Below are positions 1-11,732 of a DNA stretch of 64,000 nucleotides, one piece after another (position 1 is the first letter of the stretch; the number at the start of each line of letters is the position of its first letter). The translations under genes were made by a program, and so were the position numbers. This stretch comes from Diplonema japonicum (lineage: Eukaryota; Euglenozoa; Diplonemea; Diplonemida; Diplonemidae), in NCBI GenBank assembly GCA_964019335.1, contig OZ025694.1, positions 124,001 through 188,000 of the forward strand. Reading direction: 5' to 3'. A model generated the notes under the pieces. The model was not told the origin of the DNA, searched no databases, and saw only the letters and a program-made list of their open reading frames with translations.

Positions 1-155
1 CTTACTTTGTCCGCTCGTGTCATATTTCTCTTCATTTTACTTTTTTTTTTTTTTTTTTTTTGCATCTTTTGTTCTATTCTTTTGATGGATGAAATCCTAT
101 TTAAGTTAACAGGAGTTAGCCGTGAAGAGCAGTTGGAATCCAACAAAAAAAAGAA

Positions 156-3118
156 ATGAGTGCTTTTTCATGGTTTGATGTGAAACATAGCAGTGATGTG
201 AGTGAAAGTAATTTCAACGGGGACGTGGACTGGGATGCACTCTTGGAAGCTGCATTAGAAGAGCAAGACGTTGTCTTGGATGAGCACCAGGTATGCAGCA
301 ACACAACACAACACAACACAACACAACACAACACAACACAACACAACACAACACAACACAACACAACACAACACAACACAACACAACACAACACAACACA
401 ACACAACACAACACAACACAACACAACACAACACAACACAACACAACACAACACAACACAACACAGGACGACGAGGACCTTGAAATGGAGCTTGAGGCTG
501 CTCTGGAGGAGCAGGAGCAAGAGTGGGAGGAGGACGACGAGGACGACGAAGAAGACGAGCAGGCGGAGCCCGATGAGGACGACCGGGAGGACGAGGTGGA
601 CGAGGACGACGAGGAGCCGGAGCAGCCGCCCGAGCCATGGATGCTTCCCCTCCCGGAGGTGACGAACAACATCTACCTGAAGTCGTACTTCCCTGTGCTG
701 AAGTGGAACCCGCAAAAGTCTTTCGGGCCGTCTGACCGTCGGGTGTGGGTGGTGGACCACTTCGCGAAGTCGTTCTACTGCCTGGACGCGAAGGGGAAGA
801 TGAAGAAGCAGCACGACGCGAACAAGCTGCTGCAGCTGGAGCGGAACGTGATGGACCCGCGTCGGGCGAGGCTGATGTTCTTCGACGCACCGAAGTCGTA
901 CGAGATTGTGTTCCCGAGCAACGAGGAGAGGGAGCGGTTCTACGAGACAGGGTCGTCGATCCGTCCGGCGATCCGGGTGTACGCGCCGAGCCTGACGAAG
1001 CCGGACACGGCGCACGACGGGGGGTCGACGACGACGACGATCGACGGGATCAAGGAGAACGCGGTGACGCAGAAGGTCCCGAACCCGTTCAAGAAGACGG
1101 GGGAGCTGGTGGACAGGGAGCTGAGCGGGAGGTGCAAGATCAACTCGAGCAAGGTGCAGGATGAGCCCGTGTCGGTGTGGACGGGGACCTTCAACATGTG
1201 TGGGGCGCCGCCCCCTCGGGACCCGTCGACCTTGGAGAAGTGGATGCCGCGCGGGAAGTACGACCTGTACGCGGTGGGGGCACAAGAGTGCTCCTACCAG
1301 AAGGACGAGGGGGAGTGGTTCTCGTACGTGCAGGAGTACCTCGGGAAGGACTACCTCACCCTGGCGAGCATGCAGGTGTGGGACATCACGGTGATCGTGC
1401 TCTGCAGGAAGAAGTGCCTGTTGAAGGTGACGAACGTGGAGGGGTCGACGAAGGCGACCCTGCACAAGGAGAAGTGCGGGATGAAGGGGGCCGCCGGGAT
1501 CTGCCTGAAGTTCCACAACACGTCGATGGCGTTCGTGTCGTGCCACCTCGCGGCGAGGCTGGAGAGGAACAAGATGAGGCGCATCAACGTGGAGGAGATC
1601 GTGAACCAGATCCAGCTCGCGAACAAGGATGTGGACCTCTCGTCTCAGTTCCACCACGTCTTCTGGATGGGGGACATGAACTACAGGGTGGAGATGGAGC
1701 ACGCGGAGGCGGAGCCCCTGATCAAGGGGAACCAGTTCAACGAGCTGTTGAACCAGGACCAGCTGACGACGGAGATGCGGGAGAACGACCTCCTGAGGGG
1801 GTTCAAGGAGGCTCCCATCACCTTCGCCCCGACCTACCGGTTCAAGACGGGGTCCAAGGACTACATGAGGGACAGGGGACGTGCCCCGAGCTACACGGAC
1901 CGCATCCTCGTGAAGTCCATGAGGAACACGAACATCAAGTGCACCGGCTACAACTCGGCGGAGGGTGTCCACACGAGCGAGCACGTCCCGGTGTCGGCGA
2001 CCTACGTGGTGCGCTGCGTCCGCCCGCACATGTCGTGCTTCCACAGGGACCAGGAGCCGAGGCCACAGTTCGAGTTCTCATCCGTGAAGTTCGTGGAGCA
2101 GGACCACCTCATGTTCAGGAAGCCGCTCGTCATGATGTACACCCCTTTCTCGGAGCACGCCCACAAGGGGAAGGCCATGAAGGCCTCGACCATGCTCCCG
2201 GAGTTCACCGGGGAGCACCTCCCGGAGCCCGTGAAGTGCTCCGTTCAGATGACCGAGTACCTCGAGAAGCACTCCCTCATCATGGTCTTCAGGGACCAGG
2301 CCGAGCCCAGGGAGGACAAGATGTTCAGGGGTGCTGCCGTCATGGAGCTCGACGGCAGGGTCGAGCCCTACGACGAGGAGAGGACCGAGGACATCGAGGT
2401 CCTGTGCTTGGGACGCAAGATCGGAATCGTTCGCGTCACCTACAAGGTGTGTGTCTTTTGTTCCCCCTTTTTTATTTTATTTTATTATTCTTCTATTTCT
2501 TTTTCACAAAACAAAACACAAACTCAGGTCACGAACTACGGTTACACTCCCCCCCCAGGTGGTGCTCCTGGCCGTGTGCCTGAAGAGGTCTTGATGGACG
2601 AAAGGACTGACCAAGTCTCTGAAGAGGAGGAAGAGGTACAGGGTAAAGGTTCAAAGTACATAAAGTATGGTGAAGCCTTGAAGGTGGTGTCACGAGACCG
2701 ATCTGTGCAGATGGACGTAAGCAAGGAGACAATGAAGGTAGAGCAGGTTGCAAGCCATGATAGCTGGGCTACAAGGTTCACCGTGCGAAGCAGGGAAGGG
2801 AAGGAAGACGGTGAGCTCGTGACTTTTGACGATGTGGTACAGCTGGTGACAATCCAGGGAGACAAATGCGTGGATATTAGCCAAAACGCATTAAAGACGG
2901 AGATCAGTGTTTCTGCAGAGAGCAGCAGGACGCGAACAATGACCTTCACATCACAGGATAACACAGACGGGGACTGTGTGAAATTTGGTGACGTTGTAAA
3001 ACTTCTCACCAAAGACAGAAAGAGCTGCTTCGATGCTGGTGGAGCTTGCGTGCTAAACGAGATACCCTCCACAAGCAACACTTATGGGAACAGCTTGCGG
3101 TTCGAGCCTGTTGTCTAG
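156..3118 (+). CDS. Inositol polyphosphate 5-phosphatase (copy A), three exons
   Basis: Predicted exons 156-290, 467-2446 and 2528-3118 give about 901 residues. The enzyme family removes the 5-phosphate of inositol polyphosphates or phosphoinositides. Family motifs run in order: WTGTFNMCG (about residue 283), GAQEC (316), FWMGDMNYR (443), PTYRFK (500), PSYTDRIL (519) and SEHVPV (548), so the catalytic Asp/Asn/His set looks intact. Before the catalytic domain lies a very acidic stretch and a PH-like segment (about residues 105-200, my inference). About 190 residues after the last splice site contain two similar beta-rich units (FDDVVQLV and FGDVVKLL), possibly trefoil-like. The ATG follows an A-rich leader as in neighbouring genes. 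Intron 1 is a pentanucleotide repeat. Intron 2 (81 nt, stop-free, multiple of three) is called because the copy at 9513-11732 is nearly identical in exons but diverges exactly there. No signal peptide, so probably cytosolic. Confidence 0.85.
282..2629 (+). repeat. Duplicated 2.3 kb segment, copy A
   Basis: Sequence from GAGCACCAGGTATGCAGC to CTCTGAAGAGGAG recurs at 9467-11729 in the same orientation. Across the shared 1980 bp exon I noticed one substitution (ACGTGC versus ACGCGC at about 1881 and 10927). The introns inside the segment differ in length. The 5' boundary lies within the last codons before an intron donor, so the duplication carried a splice donor with it. Confidence 0.92.
299..465 (+). 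repeat. Pentanucleotide (ACACA)n array filling intron 1 of copy A
   Basis: About 33 head-to-tail ACACA units make up almost the whole intron 291-466, between a GTATG donor and an ACACAG acceptor. Removing 176 nt joins exon 1 (45 codons) to exon 2 in phase 0. The array has no stop codon in any of several frames, so open frames across it (Thr-Gln-His-Asn repeats) are artefacts of the repeat. The corresponding intron in copy B (9476-9512) is only 37 nt and keeps ACACA-like traces. Confidence 0.95.
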
Positions 3119-3299
3119 AAGTTTATGGTTGGTTTTTTTTTCCCCCCTTTTTTTTTTCTCTTTTTTATCTAAAAAGAGAGAGTTCTTTTTTTTTTTTTTT
3201 TTCCCCCACCAGAACTTGGAACCCAATTTGTGACCGAGCAAAAGAACTTCTTTCTTTTTTTAATTTTTTTTTTGTTTTAACAATATTATTGTCGAGACT

Positions 3300-3389
3300 A
3301 AAAACTAGTTGATGGCAGCGTAATGAGCTATTTTATTAGGTAAAATTCCGCTCGTGCGCGCAAACAAATGGAGCGCCAAACTAGTTTTT
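3300..3389. repeat. MITE-like dispersed element, copy 1
   Basis: Begins AAAAACTAGTTGATGGC and ends GCGCCAAACTAGTTTTT, forming imperfect terminal inverted repeats around about 60 bp. A close relative lies at 21479-21571, and similarity extends upstream into a shared TTGTCGAGA sequence. No coding capacity. A small non-autonomous DNA element is the likeliest reading. Confidence 0.6.
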
Positions 3390-3422
3390 TTAAAGTTCCC
3401 CTAGCTTCTTCTTTCATTTTTT

Positions 3423-3459
3423 AGGCGTCCTGCCACATACCGCAGGTACCCTTAAATGT

Positions 3460-3463
<4 letters not shown>
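3423..3463 (+). repeat. Hairpin repeat, copy 1 of 4
   Basis: AGGCGTCCTGCCACATACCG begins a 40 bp module followed by a long T run. Other copies are at 24952-24992, 26818-26858 and 29294-29335. CCTGC and GCAGG can pair across an 8-nt loop. Every copy directly follows an AG. Confidence 0.65.
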
Positions 3464-3502
<39 letters not shown>

Positions 3503-3687
3503 GTACCAAAAAAAAAAGGACCTTTTATTAGTAACCTTAACAAAAGGGGGAGGAAAGGGGAGGAAAAAAGTATACTTTTCCATTTCTTTTTTTCAAAGTT
3601 TACAAAACTCGTGCCCATAAAACAAAATGCCCCCCCCCCCCCCCCCCGGAAAAAAATAGTTTTTTCTTCTTCTTTCTCACCCCCCCG

Positions 3688-4098
3688 TATGAGCTCGTCC
3701 GGACGAAAATGTTCTCCCCACCCCATTTTAATAGTGATTTAGAATCCAGCCCACCCAAAATGACCCCAAAGGATTCACAGATTTTCAATCTGCGTCCATT
3801 CCTCCTGTCGCGGGTTTGCGGGTTTGCGCTTTTCACGGAAAAACGAAAATAAAGAATGGCGTCTGGGTTATTTGTAACTTCGTTTGCCAAAAACCATTCT
3901 AAAAAACATGTTTTTGCACGTGCGTTTTAAAAATATAAAACAAACGGCGAGCATTTTGACCTATATGGTGTTCAAGCTTAGACTGCATTTCTGCACACAA
4001 AGTGGTGTCGGACTACTTTTTTACTTAGAAATTTAACGGGGGGGTTTTCTGCCGCATAGGAGGGTCATTTGTTGACATTTTTTCCGGACGAGCTCATA
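3688..4098. mobile_element. MITE-like element with TGAGCTCGTCCGGA terminal inverted repeats
   Basis: The left end TATGAGCTCGTCCGGA and the right end TCCGGACGAGCTCATA are perfect reverse complements (16 bp including a TA at each border), and the inner sequence continues as an imperfect match (AAAATGTT versus AAAAAATGTC). The TA borders fit the TA target-site duplication of Tc1/mariner-type elements. There is no ORF inside, so it would be non-autonomous. A shorter element with the same TGAGCTCGTC ends lies at 27307-27461. Confidence 0.65.
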
Positions 4099-4204
4099 TA
4101 ATATTATATTCTTTTTTTTGCGGTAGCACATTCCCCTTTATTCTCTCACAGGTAGCTCTTAGCTGAGTTTTCATTCTCCCCTATATATACAAAAATATTT
4201 CAAG

Positions 4205-7200
4205 ATGCCCGGTGATGAAAAAGAGGACATTGAGGCGGCGGCGAGGGAGAGGCGTAACTTGAGGGGGAACAACTTGTTCGAGAACCTTGGAGGTCCGATC
4301 AAGAATATTATCACCCAGATTGAGAAGGAAGGGAAGAATGTCGACGACCAGACCCTGGCTCTGCTGCACCACATTACTGTGAAGCAGCTTGCAAGGATCT
4401 TCGACATGTTGAACGAGGGACAGGACCCCGAGACCATCCTAGCCTGGCTCAAGAGACGTGCGCGCAAGAACAAAAAAGCCGAAGACGATAACCTCGACGA
4501 ACGCAAAAGACTCGTGAACACCGGTGCTGAACGTGACCCCATTGCCTTCTACAAGGCCATTGAGGCCGCCAACGCCAAGCAGCAAGAAGAATACGAACAG
4601 ATGGAGGAAGAGCGTGCGCAGCTCCGTCTCGCAAAGGTAAATGAGAGGGAGAAGGCCCGCAAGCAAAAAGAAAAAGACCTCGAAGAAGCCAAGAAGGCCA
4701 TGGAAGACGATGGCGGCTGGTGGAAAGCCACCGACTACATGCCCCAGAAGGACAAGTCCGCCATCAACAACGCCTTCGAGAAGTTCGCCAACAAGAACTC
4801 CGAGTTCGACAACAGCAACAAGGACCAGGACGGCGAGTGGTGGAAGAAAGACCCGTACAGGAGGGACTGGGAGAGGAACAAGGGTAAGGGAAAGAAATGG
4901 ACGGCCGTGATGCAAGGCGCGGAGGAAAAAGCGACCGAACCAGAGCTCGCCGTCAGGGAGGAGTTCTACAAGGGCAACGACTGGTGGAAGGCCGGGAAGT
5001 ACAAGAAGGACTGGGAAAACACCCGCGATGCCGACTGGTGGAAGGAGGAGCCTTACATCAAGGACTGGCAGCAGAACAAGCATGAGGGTACGAGGTGGAA
5101 GGCTGCTGACGAGGAGAGCGGGCTGGAGTCCGAGGGGCACGTCTACCCCTCCACCCCCGAGGAGCAGAAGCGCCGTGAGGACTGGTACAAAGCGAACGGC
5201 CCACGCGGTGTGGTGAAGAAGTGGAACGCGGCTACTGAGGGTGACCCGGAGAAGTGCAGTGTCCCTGAGAAGCACGCCCGTGAGGAGTTCTACAGGAACG
5301 GCGACTGGTGGAAGAACGACGATGCCAGGCAAGACTTCAAGGATCGCGGGCTGGACGCCGACGCCCTCAAGTTCGCGGCCAAGCCGCAGGACCAAGAGTG
5401 GTGGAAGCAGGAGCCCTACCGTGAGGACTTCTTCAAGAACGGCGGCAACGGGAAGAAGTGGCCTGCCACCACGGAAGAGGCTGCCGTTGAAAACCAGGGC
5501 GACAAGAAACCCGCTCCCGACATGGAGAAGCAGCGTAGGGAGAAGTGGTACAAGGACAACTGGTGGAAGCAGGACAAGTACAAGGACGACTGGAAGAAGA
5601 ACGGAAAGAACGGAAAGGGCTGGAAGGCACCTACTCAAGCCGAGGCGGAGGCAGGGAAGTACCCCAAGCCTGTTGGCGAGGCGGAGAAGACGAAGCGCGA
5701 GGATTGGTACAAGAACGCCGACGACGAGTGGTGGAAGCAGCCCGAGTGCATTGAGGACTTCTTCCAGAAGGGTCCTGAGGGCAGGCACTGGCCCGCCAAG
5801 ACACTCAACGACTCCGAGCTGGGGAAGGGCAAGGAGAACCCCGCGCCTGCTGCCGAGAAGAAGAAGCGTGAGGACTGGTACCGCCAGAACTGGTGGAAGC
5901 AGCCCAAATACTCCGAAGACTTCCACAAGAACGGTCCCCAGGGTGCTGCATGGACTGGGAAGAACGACGACCCCATGGTGGACAAGGAGTGGTGGAAGCA
6001 GGCCCCGTTCATCGAGAACTGGACGAAGTGCATGAAGCCAAAGTCCCAACCCGAAGGTCAGGAGTGGTGGAAGCAGCCGCAGTACGTCGAGGACTTCCAG
6101 TTGGCTGGGCCCAAGGGGAGGAAGTGGACTGCCGACAACGAGACCTCGGGCATTGGGGGCAAGGGCGACAAGCCTGCGCCCAGCGACGAGCAGAAGAAGC
6201 GCGAGGACTGGTACGGCGACAACTGGTGGAAGGCACCGAAGTACGCGATGGACTGGGCTAAGAACAGGGGCAAAGGTGAACAGTGGCGTGCGGCGAACAA
6301 GGACGCGGCTGACGACAAGAAGCGTGGTGCCTCGAAGGAGCCGTGTGACGAGACGCAACAGAAGATGCGTGACGCCTGGTACCGCCCCACCGGTGACATG
6401 TGGAACGCTTCCGGAGAGAACGAAGGTTTCGCCAAGAAGGCAGCTGAGAACCCGTGCACGAAGGCTGAGGCCATCAACAGGGACGAATGGTACCGCACCA
6501 ACTGGTGGAAGGCACCCGATTACGTTGATGACTGGAAGAAGAACGGTGCCGCGGGGAAGAAGTGGCCTGCGGGGAACGAGGCAGCTGGAAAGACTGGGGG
6601 TGCCGACAAGGACCCTGCCAGCGATGACGAGAAAGAGAAGAGGGACGAGTGGTACCGCAACGCCGCTGACATGGACTGGTGGAAGGAGCCGCAGTACTGC
6701 GAGGACTGGGGCCAGAACGGGAAGGACGGTGCCATGTGGACTGCTGACAACCGCCCCAACGCCAACAGGGCTGGTGGCAAAGAACACCCTTGCACTCCCG
6801 CAGAGAACGATGCCAGGGACCAGTGGTACAAAGACAACTGGTGGAAGACACCCGCATGCGTGGACGACTGGAAGAAGAACGGCAAGAGCGGTCCTATGTG
6901 CGGGAGGAAGAAGCCTTCTTCGATGGACAGGCAGGACCCCGAGACCATTGGTGACGGGTGGTGGAAGAAGCCCGAGTACATTGAGGACTGGCTGAAGAAC
7001 CCCGCTGACGGCAGGCACTGGACTGGCGAGGACCCCGTGGCTGCGGCGGCGGGTCAGGGACACAAGAAGCCGTGCGACGACGACGAGAAGGCAAAGCGTG
7101 ATCAGTGGTACAAAGACAACTGGTGGAAGGCGCCCTCGTGTGCTGACGACTGGTCGAAGGCAGGTGCCAACGGAAAGAAGTGGACTGGCACTGACCCTGA

Positions 7201-10200
7201 CACCACTCGCGAGGATGAGGGAGACAAGCGCCCTGCTAACCCCGAGGAGAAGGACAAGCGTGAGGACTGGTACCGCAAGCATGGTGACGGTGATGACTGG
7301 TGGAAGCGCCCTGAGTTCATCGAAGACTACCAGGGGGCTGGCCCGAGCGGCAAGAAGTGGACTGCCGGGAACCCCACTGCCGGTGCCCTGGGGCTTGGTC
7401 ACGACTGCCCTGCGTCTGGACCAGAGAAGAAGAAGCGCGAGGACTGGTACAAAGACAACTGGTGGAAGGCACCCAAGTTCCAGGACGACTGGTCTCGTGG
7501 ACCAACAGGCAAGGGAGAGTGGAAGAAGGACGCCACTGCACCCGAGGAAAAGAAGAGAGACGCGTGGTACCGTCAGAACAAGGGCGACCCTGCATCCCCT
7601 GAGGAGAAGGACGAGAGGGAGGCCTGGTACAGGAAGCACCCCAGGGAGCCGTCTGGTGCGCAGCTTGGGAAGCGTGAGGATTGGTACAGGGGCAGGCTGT
7701 CCGACGACGACAAGGCGAAGCGTATGGACTGGCTCCGCGACCGTGGTGACAATGACAAGCGAATCCTTGCTACGGAGCTTCCCGAGGCACTTGCCGCGAT
7801 CAACGAAGGGCACGCCCCGACAGACAAGCAGCTGAAGGACATCATGGACCGCATCGACTGGAACAGAAAGGGCGACAAGGACGACTTCGATGACAGCCCC
7901 GAAGGTGCATCTGGCAGAAAGCGTGGCGTGGCAGACGACGACGATGAGGAGCCCACGATCACGCAGGATGAGTTCTTTAAGGCAGTTGCCGACACCAACT
8001 TCTACGTCGCACCTGACAAAGACGAGCTTGAGATGCAGGCCGAGGAGGAGAAGATCGATCAAGAGAAGGATGAAATGGCCCGCCAGGAAGAAGAGCTTGC
8101 CTACCTTGCCATGGACGCCGAAGAAGAGGAAAAGAAGAAGCCCGAGCAGTGGCAGCGTCGAGGCGCTCCCACCGACGACAGCTGGTGGAAGAAGCCCGAG
8201 ATGATCGAGGAGTACCAGAAGGACCCCGAGGACCCCGATGCCATGTGGAGGAGGGATATCGAGAACGGCAAGTCGCCTGCTTCGGAGGATGAGCAAGCCG
8301 AAAGGGAGAAGTGGATGAAGGACAACTGGTGGAAGGCACCCAAGTTCTCGACGGAGTGGAGAAGAGACGGCGAAGCTGGCGACAACTGGAAGAAGTCCGC
8401 ACGCCCTGACGAGGACGAGGACGGGATGGTCAGGGACGACGACGAAACTCCGGAGGCAACCGAAGAGGAGCTCAAGGAAAGAGAGAACTGGTTCAAGAAT
8501 GCCAAAAACCCCGAGCGTACCTTCAAGGAGGAGGAAGACGAATGGTGGAAGACCCCAGAGAACGTGGAAGACTTCCAGGATGGCGGTGACGGCTGCATGC
8601 GCGATGCTGATGAAGACGAGAAGGCTGAACGTGAGCAGTGGTTCAAGGACAACTGGTGGAAAGCCCCGAAGCACATGGAAAGCTGGTCCAAGGCTAAGGA
8701 AGAGCCTGAAGATGAGAAGCAGACTTGGAACCGTGCTGCTGCCCCGCCTGAAGAGGATGACGACGGGATGAAGAGGGACGACGAGGAACCATTTGTCGGC
8801 GAGAAGCTCGAACCCGAACAGGAGGCTGAGCGTGATGCATGGTACAGGAAGGCTGTCGAACCCTTCCAGGGCGAAAAGCTGGATGAAGACCCGTTCCACG
8901 GCGAGAAGCTCAAGGACGAGGACCCGTTCACTGGTGAGAAGCTCAAGGACGACGATCCGTTTAACGGTGAGAAGCTCAAGGACGAGGATCCGTTTAACGG
9001 CGAAAAGCTCAAGGACGACGATCCATTCAACGGTGAGAAGCTCAAGGACGAGGATCCGTTCAACGGCGAAAAGCTCAAGGACGAGGACCCGTTCAACGGT
9101 GAGAAGCTCAAGGACGAGGATCCGTTCAACGGTGAGAAGCTCAACGATGAGGAACCGTTCAACGGCGAAAAGCTCAACGATGAGGAACCGTTTGACGGTG
9201 AGAAGCTTGAAGACGAGGACCCGTTCAACGGTGAGAAGTTCTTGAACGAGGATGACGCTGAGGATGACCCCGAATGGGAAGACCCTGTGGAGGAGGCGAT
9301 GCTCGAGGAGGACAACAGGAACGACGAAGACGAAGAGATGGACGACGATGAGCCTGAGAAGGATGAAGAGGCCGCTTGGAACGACCTCGATGACGAAGAT
9401 GAGGTCGAACTCGATGACGATCCTGAAGAAGAAGAGGAGGAGGAGGAGGACGACGGTGAAGACAACGAGCACCAGGTATGCAGCCCAACGCACAACATAA
9501 TACACAACACAGGACGACGAGGACCTTGAAATGGAGCTTGAGGCTGCTCTGGAGGAGCAGGAGCAAGAGTGGGAGGAGGACGACGAGGACGACGAAGAAG
9601 ACGAGCAGGCGGAGCCCGATGAGGACGACCGGGAGGACGAGGTGGACGAGGACGACGAGGAGCCGGAGCAGCCGCCCGAGCCATGGATGCTTCCCCTCCC
9701 GGAGGTGACGAACAACATCTACCTGAAGTCGTACTTCCCTGTGCTGAAGTGGAACCCGCAAAAGTCTTTCGGGCCGTCTGACCGTCGGGTGTGGGTGGTG
9801 GACCACTTCGCGAAGTCGTTCTACTGCCTGGACGCGAAGGGGAAGATGAAGAAGCAGCACGACGCGAACAAGCTGCTGCAGCTGGAGCGGAACGTGATGG
9901 ACCCGCGTCGGGCGAGGCTGATGTTCTTCGACGCACCGAAGTCGTACGAGATTGTGTTCCCGAGCAACGAGGAGAGGGAGCGGTTCTACGAGACAGGGTC
10001 GTCGATCCGTCCGGCGATCCGGGTGTACGCGCCGAGCCTGACGAAGCCGGACACGGCGCACGACGGGGGGTCGACGACGACGACGATCGACGGGATCAAG
10101 GAGAACGCGGTGACGCAGAAGGTCCCGAACCCGTTCAAGAAGACGGGGGAGCTGGTGGACAGGGAGCTGAGCGGGAGGTGCAAGATCAACTCGAGCAAGG

Positions 10201-11732
10201 TGCAGGATGAGCCCGTGTCGGTGTGGACGGGGACCTTCAACATGTGTGGGGCGCCGCCCCCTCGGGACCCGTCGACCTTGGAGAAGTGGATGCCGCGCGG
10301 GAAGTACGACCTGTACGCGGTGGGGGCACAAGAGTGCTCCTACCAGAAGGACGAGGGGGAGTGGTTCTCGTACGTGCAGGAGTACCTCGGGAAGGACTAC
10401 CTCACCCTGGCGAGCATGCAGGTGTGGGACATCACGGTGATCGTGCTCTGCAGGAAGAAGTGCCTGTTGAAGGTGACGAACGTGGAGGGGTCGACGAAGG
10501 CGACCCTGCACAAGGAGAAGTGCGGGATGAAGGGGGCCGCCGGGATCTGCCTGAAGTTCCACAACACGTCGATGGCGTTCGTGTCGTGCCACCTCGCGGC
10601 GAGGCTGGAGAGGAACAAGATGAGGCGCATCAACGTGGAGGAGATCGTGAACCAGATCCAGCTCGCGAACAAGGATGTGGACCTCTCGTCTCAGTTCCAC
10701 CACGTCTTCTGGATGGGGGACATGAACTACAGGGTGGAGATGGAGCACGCGGAGGCGGAGCCCCTGATCAAGGGGAACCAGTTCAACGAGCTGTTGAACC
10801 AGGACCAGCTGACGACGGAGATGCGGGAGAACGACCTCCTGAGGGGGTTCAAGGAGGCTCCCATCACCTTCGCCCCGACCTACCGGTTCAAGACGGGGTC
10901 CAAGGACTACATGAGGGACAGGGGACGCGCCCCGAGCTACACGGACCGCATCCTCGTGAAGTCCATGAGGAACACGAACATCAAGTGCACCGGCTACAAC
11001 TCGGCGGAGGGTGTCCACACGAGCGAGCACGTCCCGGTGTCGGCGACCTACGTGGTGCGCTGCGTCCGCCCGCACATGTCGTGCTTCCACAGGGACCAGG
11101 AGCCGAGGCCACAGTTCGAGTTCTCATCCGTGAAGTTCGTGGAGCAGGACCACCTCATGTTCAGGAAGCCGCTCGTCATGATGTACACCCCTTTCTCGGA
11201 GCACGCCCACAAGGGGAAGGCCATGAAGGCCTCGACCATGCTCCCGGAGTTCACCGGGGAGCACCTCCCGGAGCCCGTGAAGTGCTCCGTTCAGATGACC
11301 GAGTACCTCGAGAAGCACTCCCTCATCATGGTCTTCAGGGACCAGGCCGAGCCCAGGGAGGACAAGATGTTCAGGGGTGCTGCCGTCATGGAGCTCGACG
11401 GCAGGGTCGAGCCCTACGACGAGGAGAGGACCGAGGACATCGAGGTCCTGTGCTTGGGACGCAAGATCGGAATCGTTCGCGTCACCTACAAGGTGTGTGT
11501 CTTTTGTTCCCCCTTTTTTTTTTATTTTATTTATTATTCTTCTTTTTCAAGGGGGACGTTCCAAAACAGGAACCTCCTTTATCTCATCTCTTCTTTTTCT
11601 CTTTCACAAAACAAAACACAAACTCAGGTCACGAACTACGGTTACACTCCCCCCCCAGGTGGTGCTCCTGGCCGTGTGCCTGAAGAGGTCTTGATGGACG
11701 AAAGGACTGACCAAGTCTCTGAAGAGGAGTAG
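4205..11732 (+). CDS. Tryptophan-repeat protein fused to inositol 5-phosphatase (copy B)
   Basis: Predicted exons 4205-9475, 9513-11492 and 11628-11732 give about 2451 residues. Exon 1 (1757 codons) encodes a charged N-terminus with helical coiled-coil character, then 23 WWK motifs in alternating units (WWKxPxYxxDW ... REDWY), an EF-hand-like stretch near residues 1215-1265 (weak), 13 copies of an 11-residue [DE]PFxGEKL unit and an acidic tail. It ends EHQ at the same GTATGCAGC donor used by copy A, and splicing a 37-nt intron joins it in phase 0 to the 5-phosphatase exon, whose motifs are all kept. Unlike copy A, the protein stops 34 codons into the last exon. If intron 1 is retained, translation ends at 9529 without the phosphatase. 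Function of the repeat part is unknown to me; its size and repeats suggest a structural scaffold. Transcript data would settle whether this is a true fusion. Confidence 0.75.
8891..9243 (+). repeat. 33-bp coding tandem repeat (DPFNGEKLKDE units)
   Basis: Most of the thirteen [DE]PFxGEKL units of the fusion protein are in this uninterrupted 33-nt tandem array. Units differ mainly by synonymous changes and by Asp/Glu swaps, as expected for recent unequal expansion. Confidence 0.9.
9467..11729 (+). repeat. Duplicated 2.3 kb segment, copy B
   Basis: Second copy of the segment at 282-2629. Intron 1 is 37 nt (9476-9512) instead of 176, and intron 2 is 135 nt (11493-11627) instead of 81 because of roughly 54 extra bases beginning near a GGGGGACGTTCC sequence. 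The exon between the introns has the same length, 1980 bp. Identity stops at GAAGAGGAG, after which this copy reads TAG. Confidence 0.92.

Larger units (their letters stand above)
3119..4204. other. Intergenic region with three small repeat elements
   Basis: No supportable gene. It holds long T, A and C runs, an inverted-repeat element (3300-3389), a hairpin repeat (3423-3463) and a 411 bp TA-flanked inverted-repeat element (3688-4098). Confidence 0.7.

Noticed and set aside
291-466. CRISPR-like or coding Thr-Gln-His-Asn repeat
   Set aside because: Simple pentanucleotide satellite without spacers, bounded by GT-AG signals that are shared with copy B.
116-2044. 642-codon minus-strand open frame, repeated at 9225-11090
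   Set aside because: His/Arg/Leu-rich antisense of the 5-phosphatase exon; the + strand carries all catalytic motifs.
4439-9718. 1759-codon open frame on the minus strand opposite the Trp-repeat exon
   Set aside because: Composition is Leu/Val/Pro repeats mirroring WWK/EKL repeat codons of the + strand; no domain, start context or splice logic. A by-product of GC-rich repetitive coding DNA.
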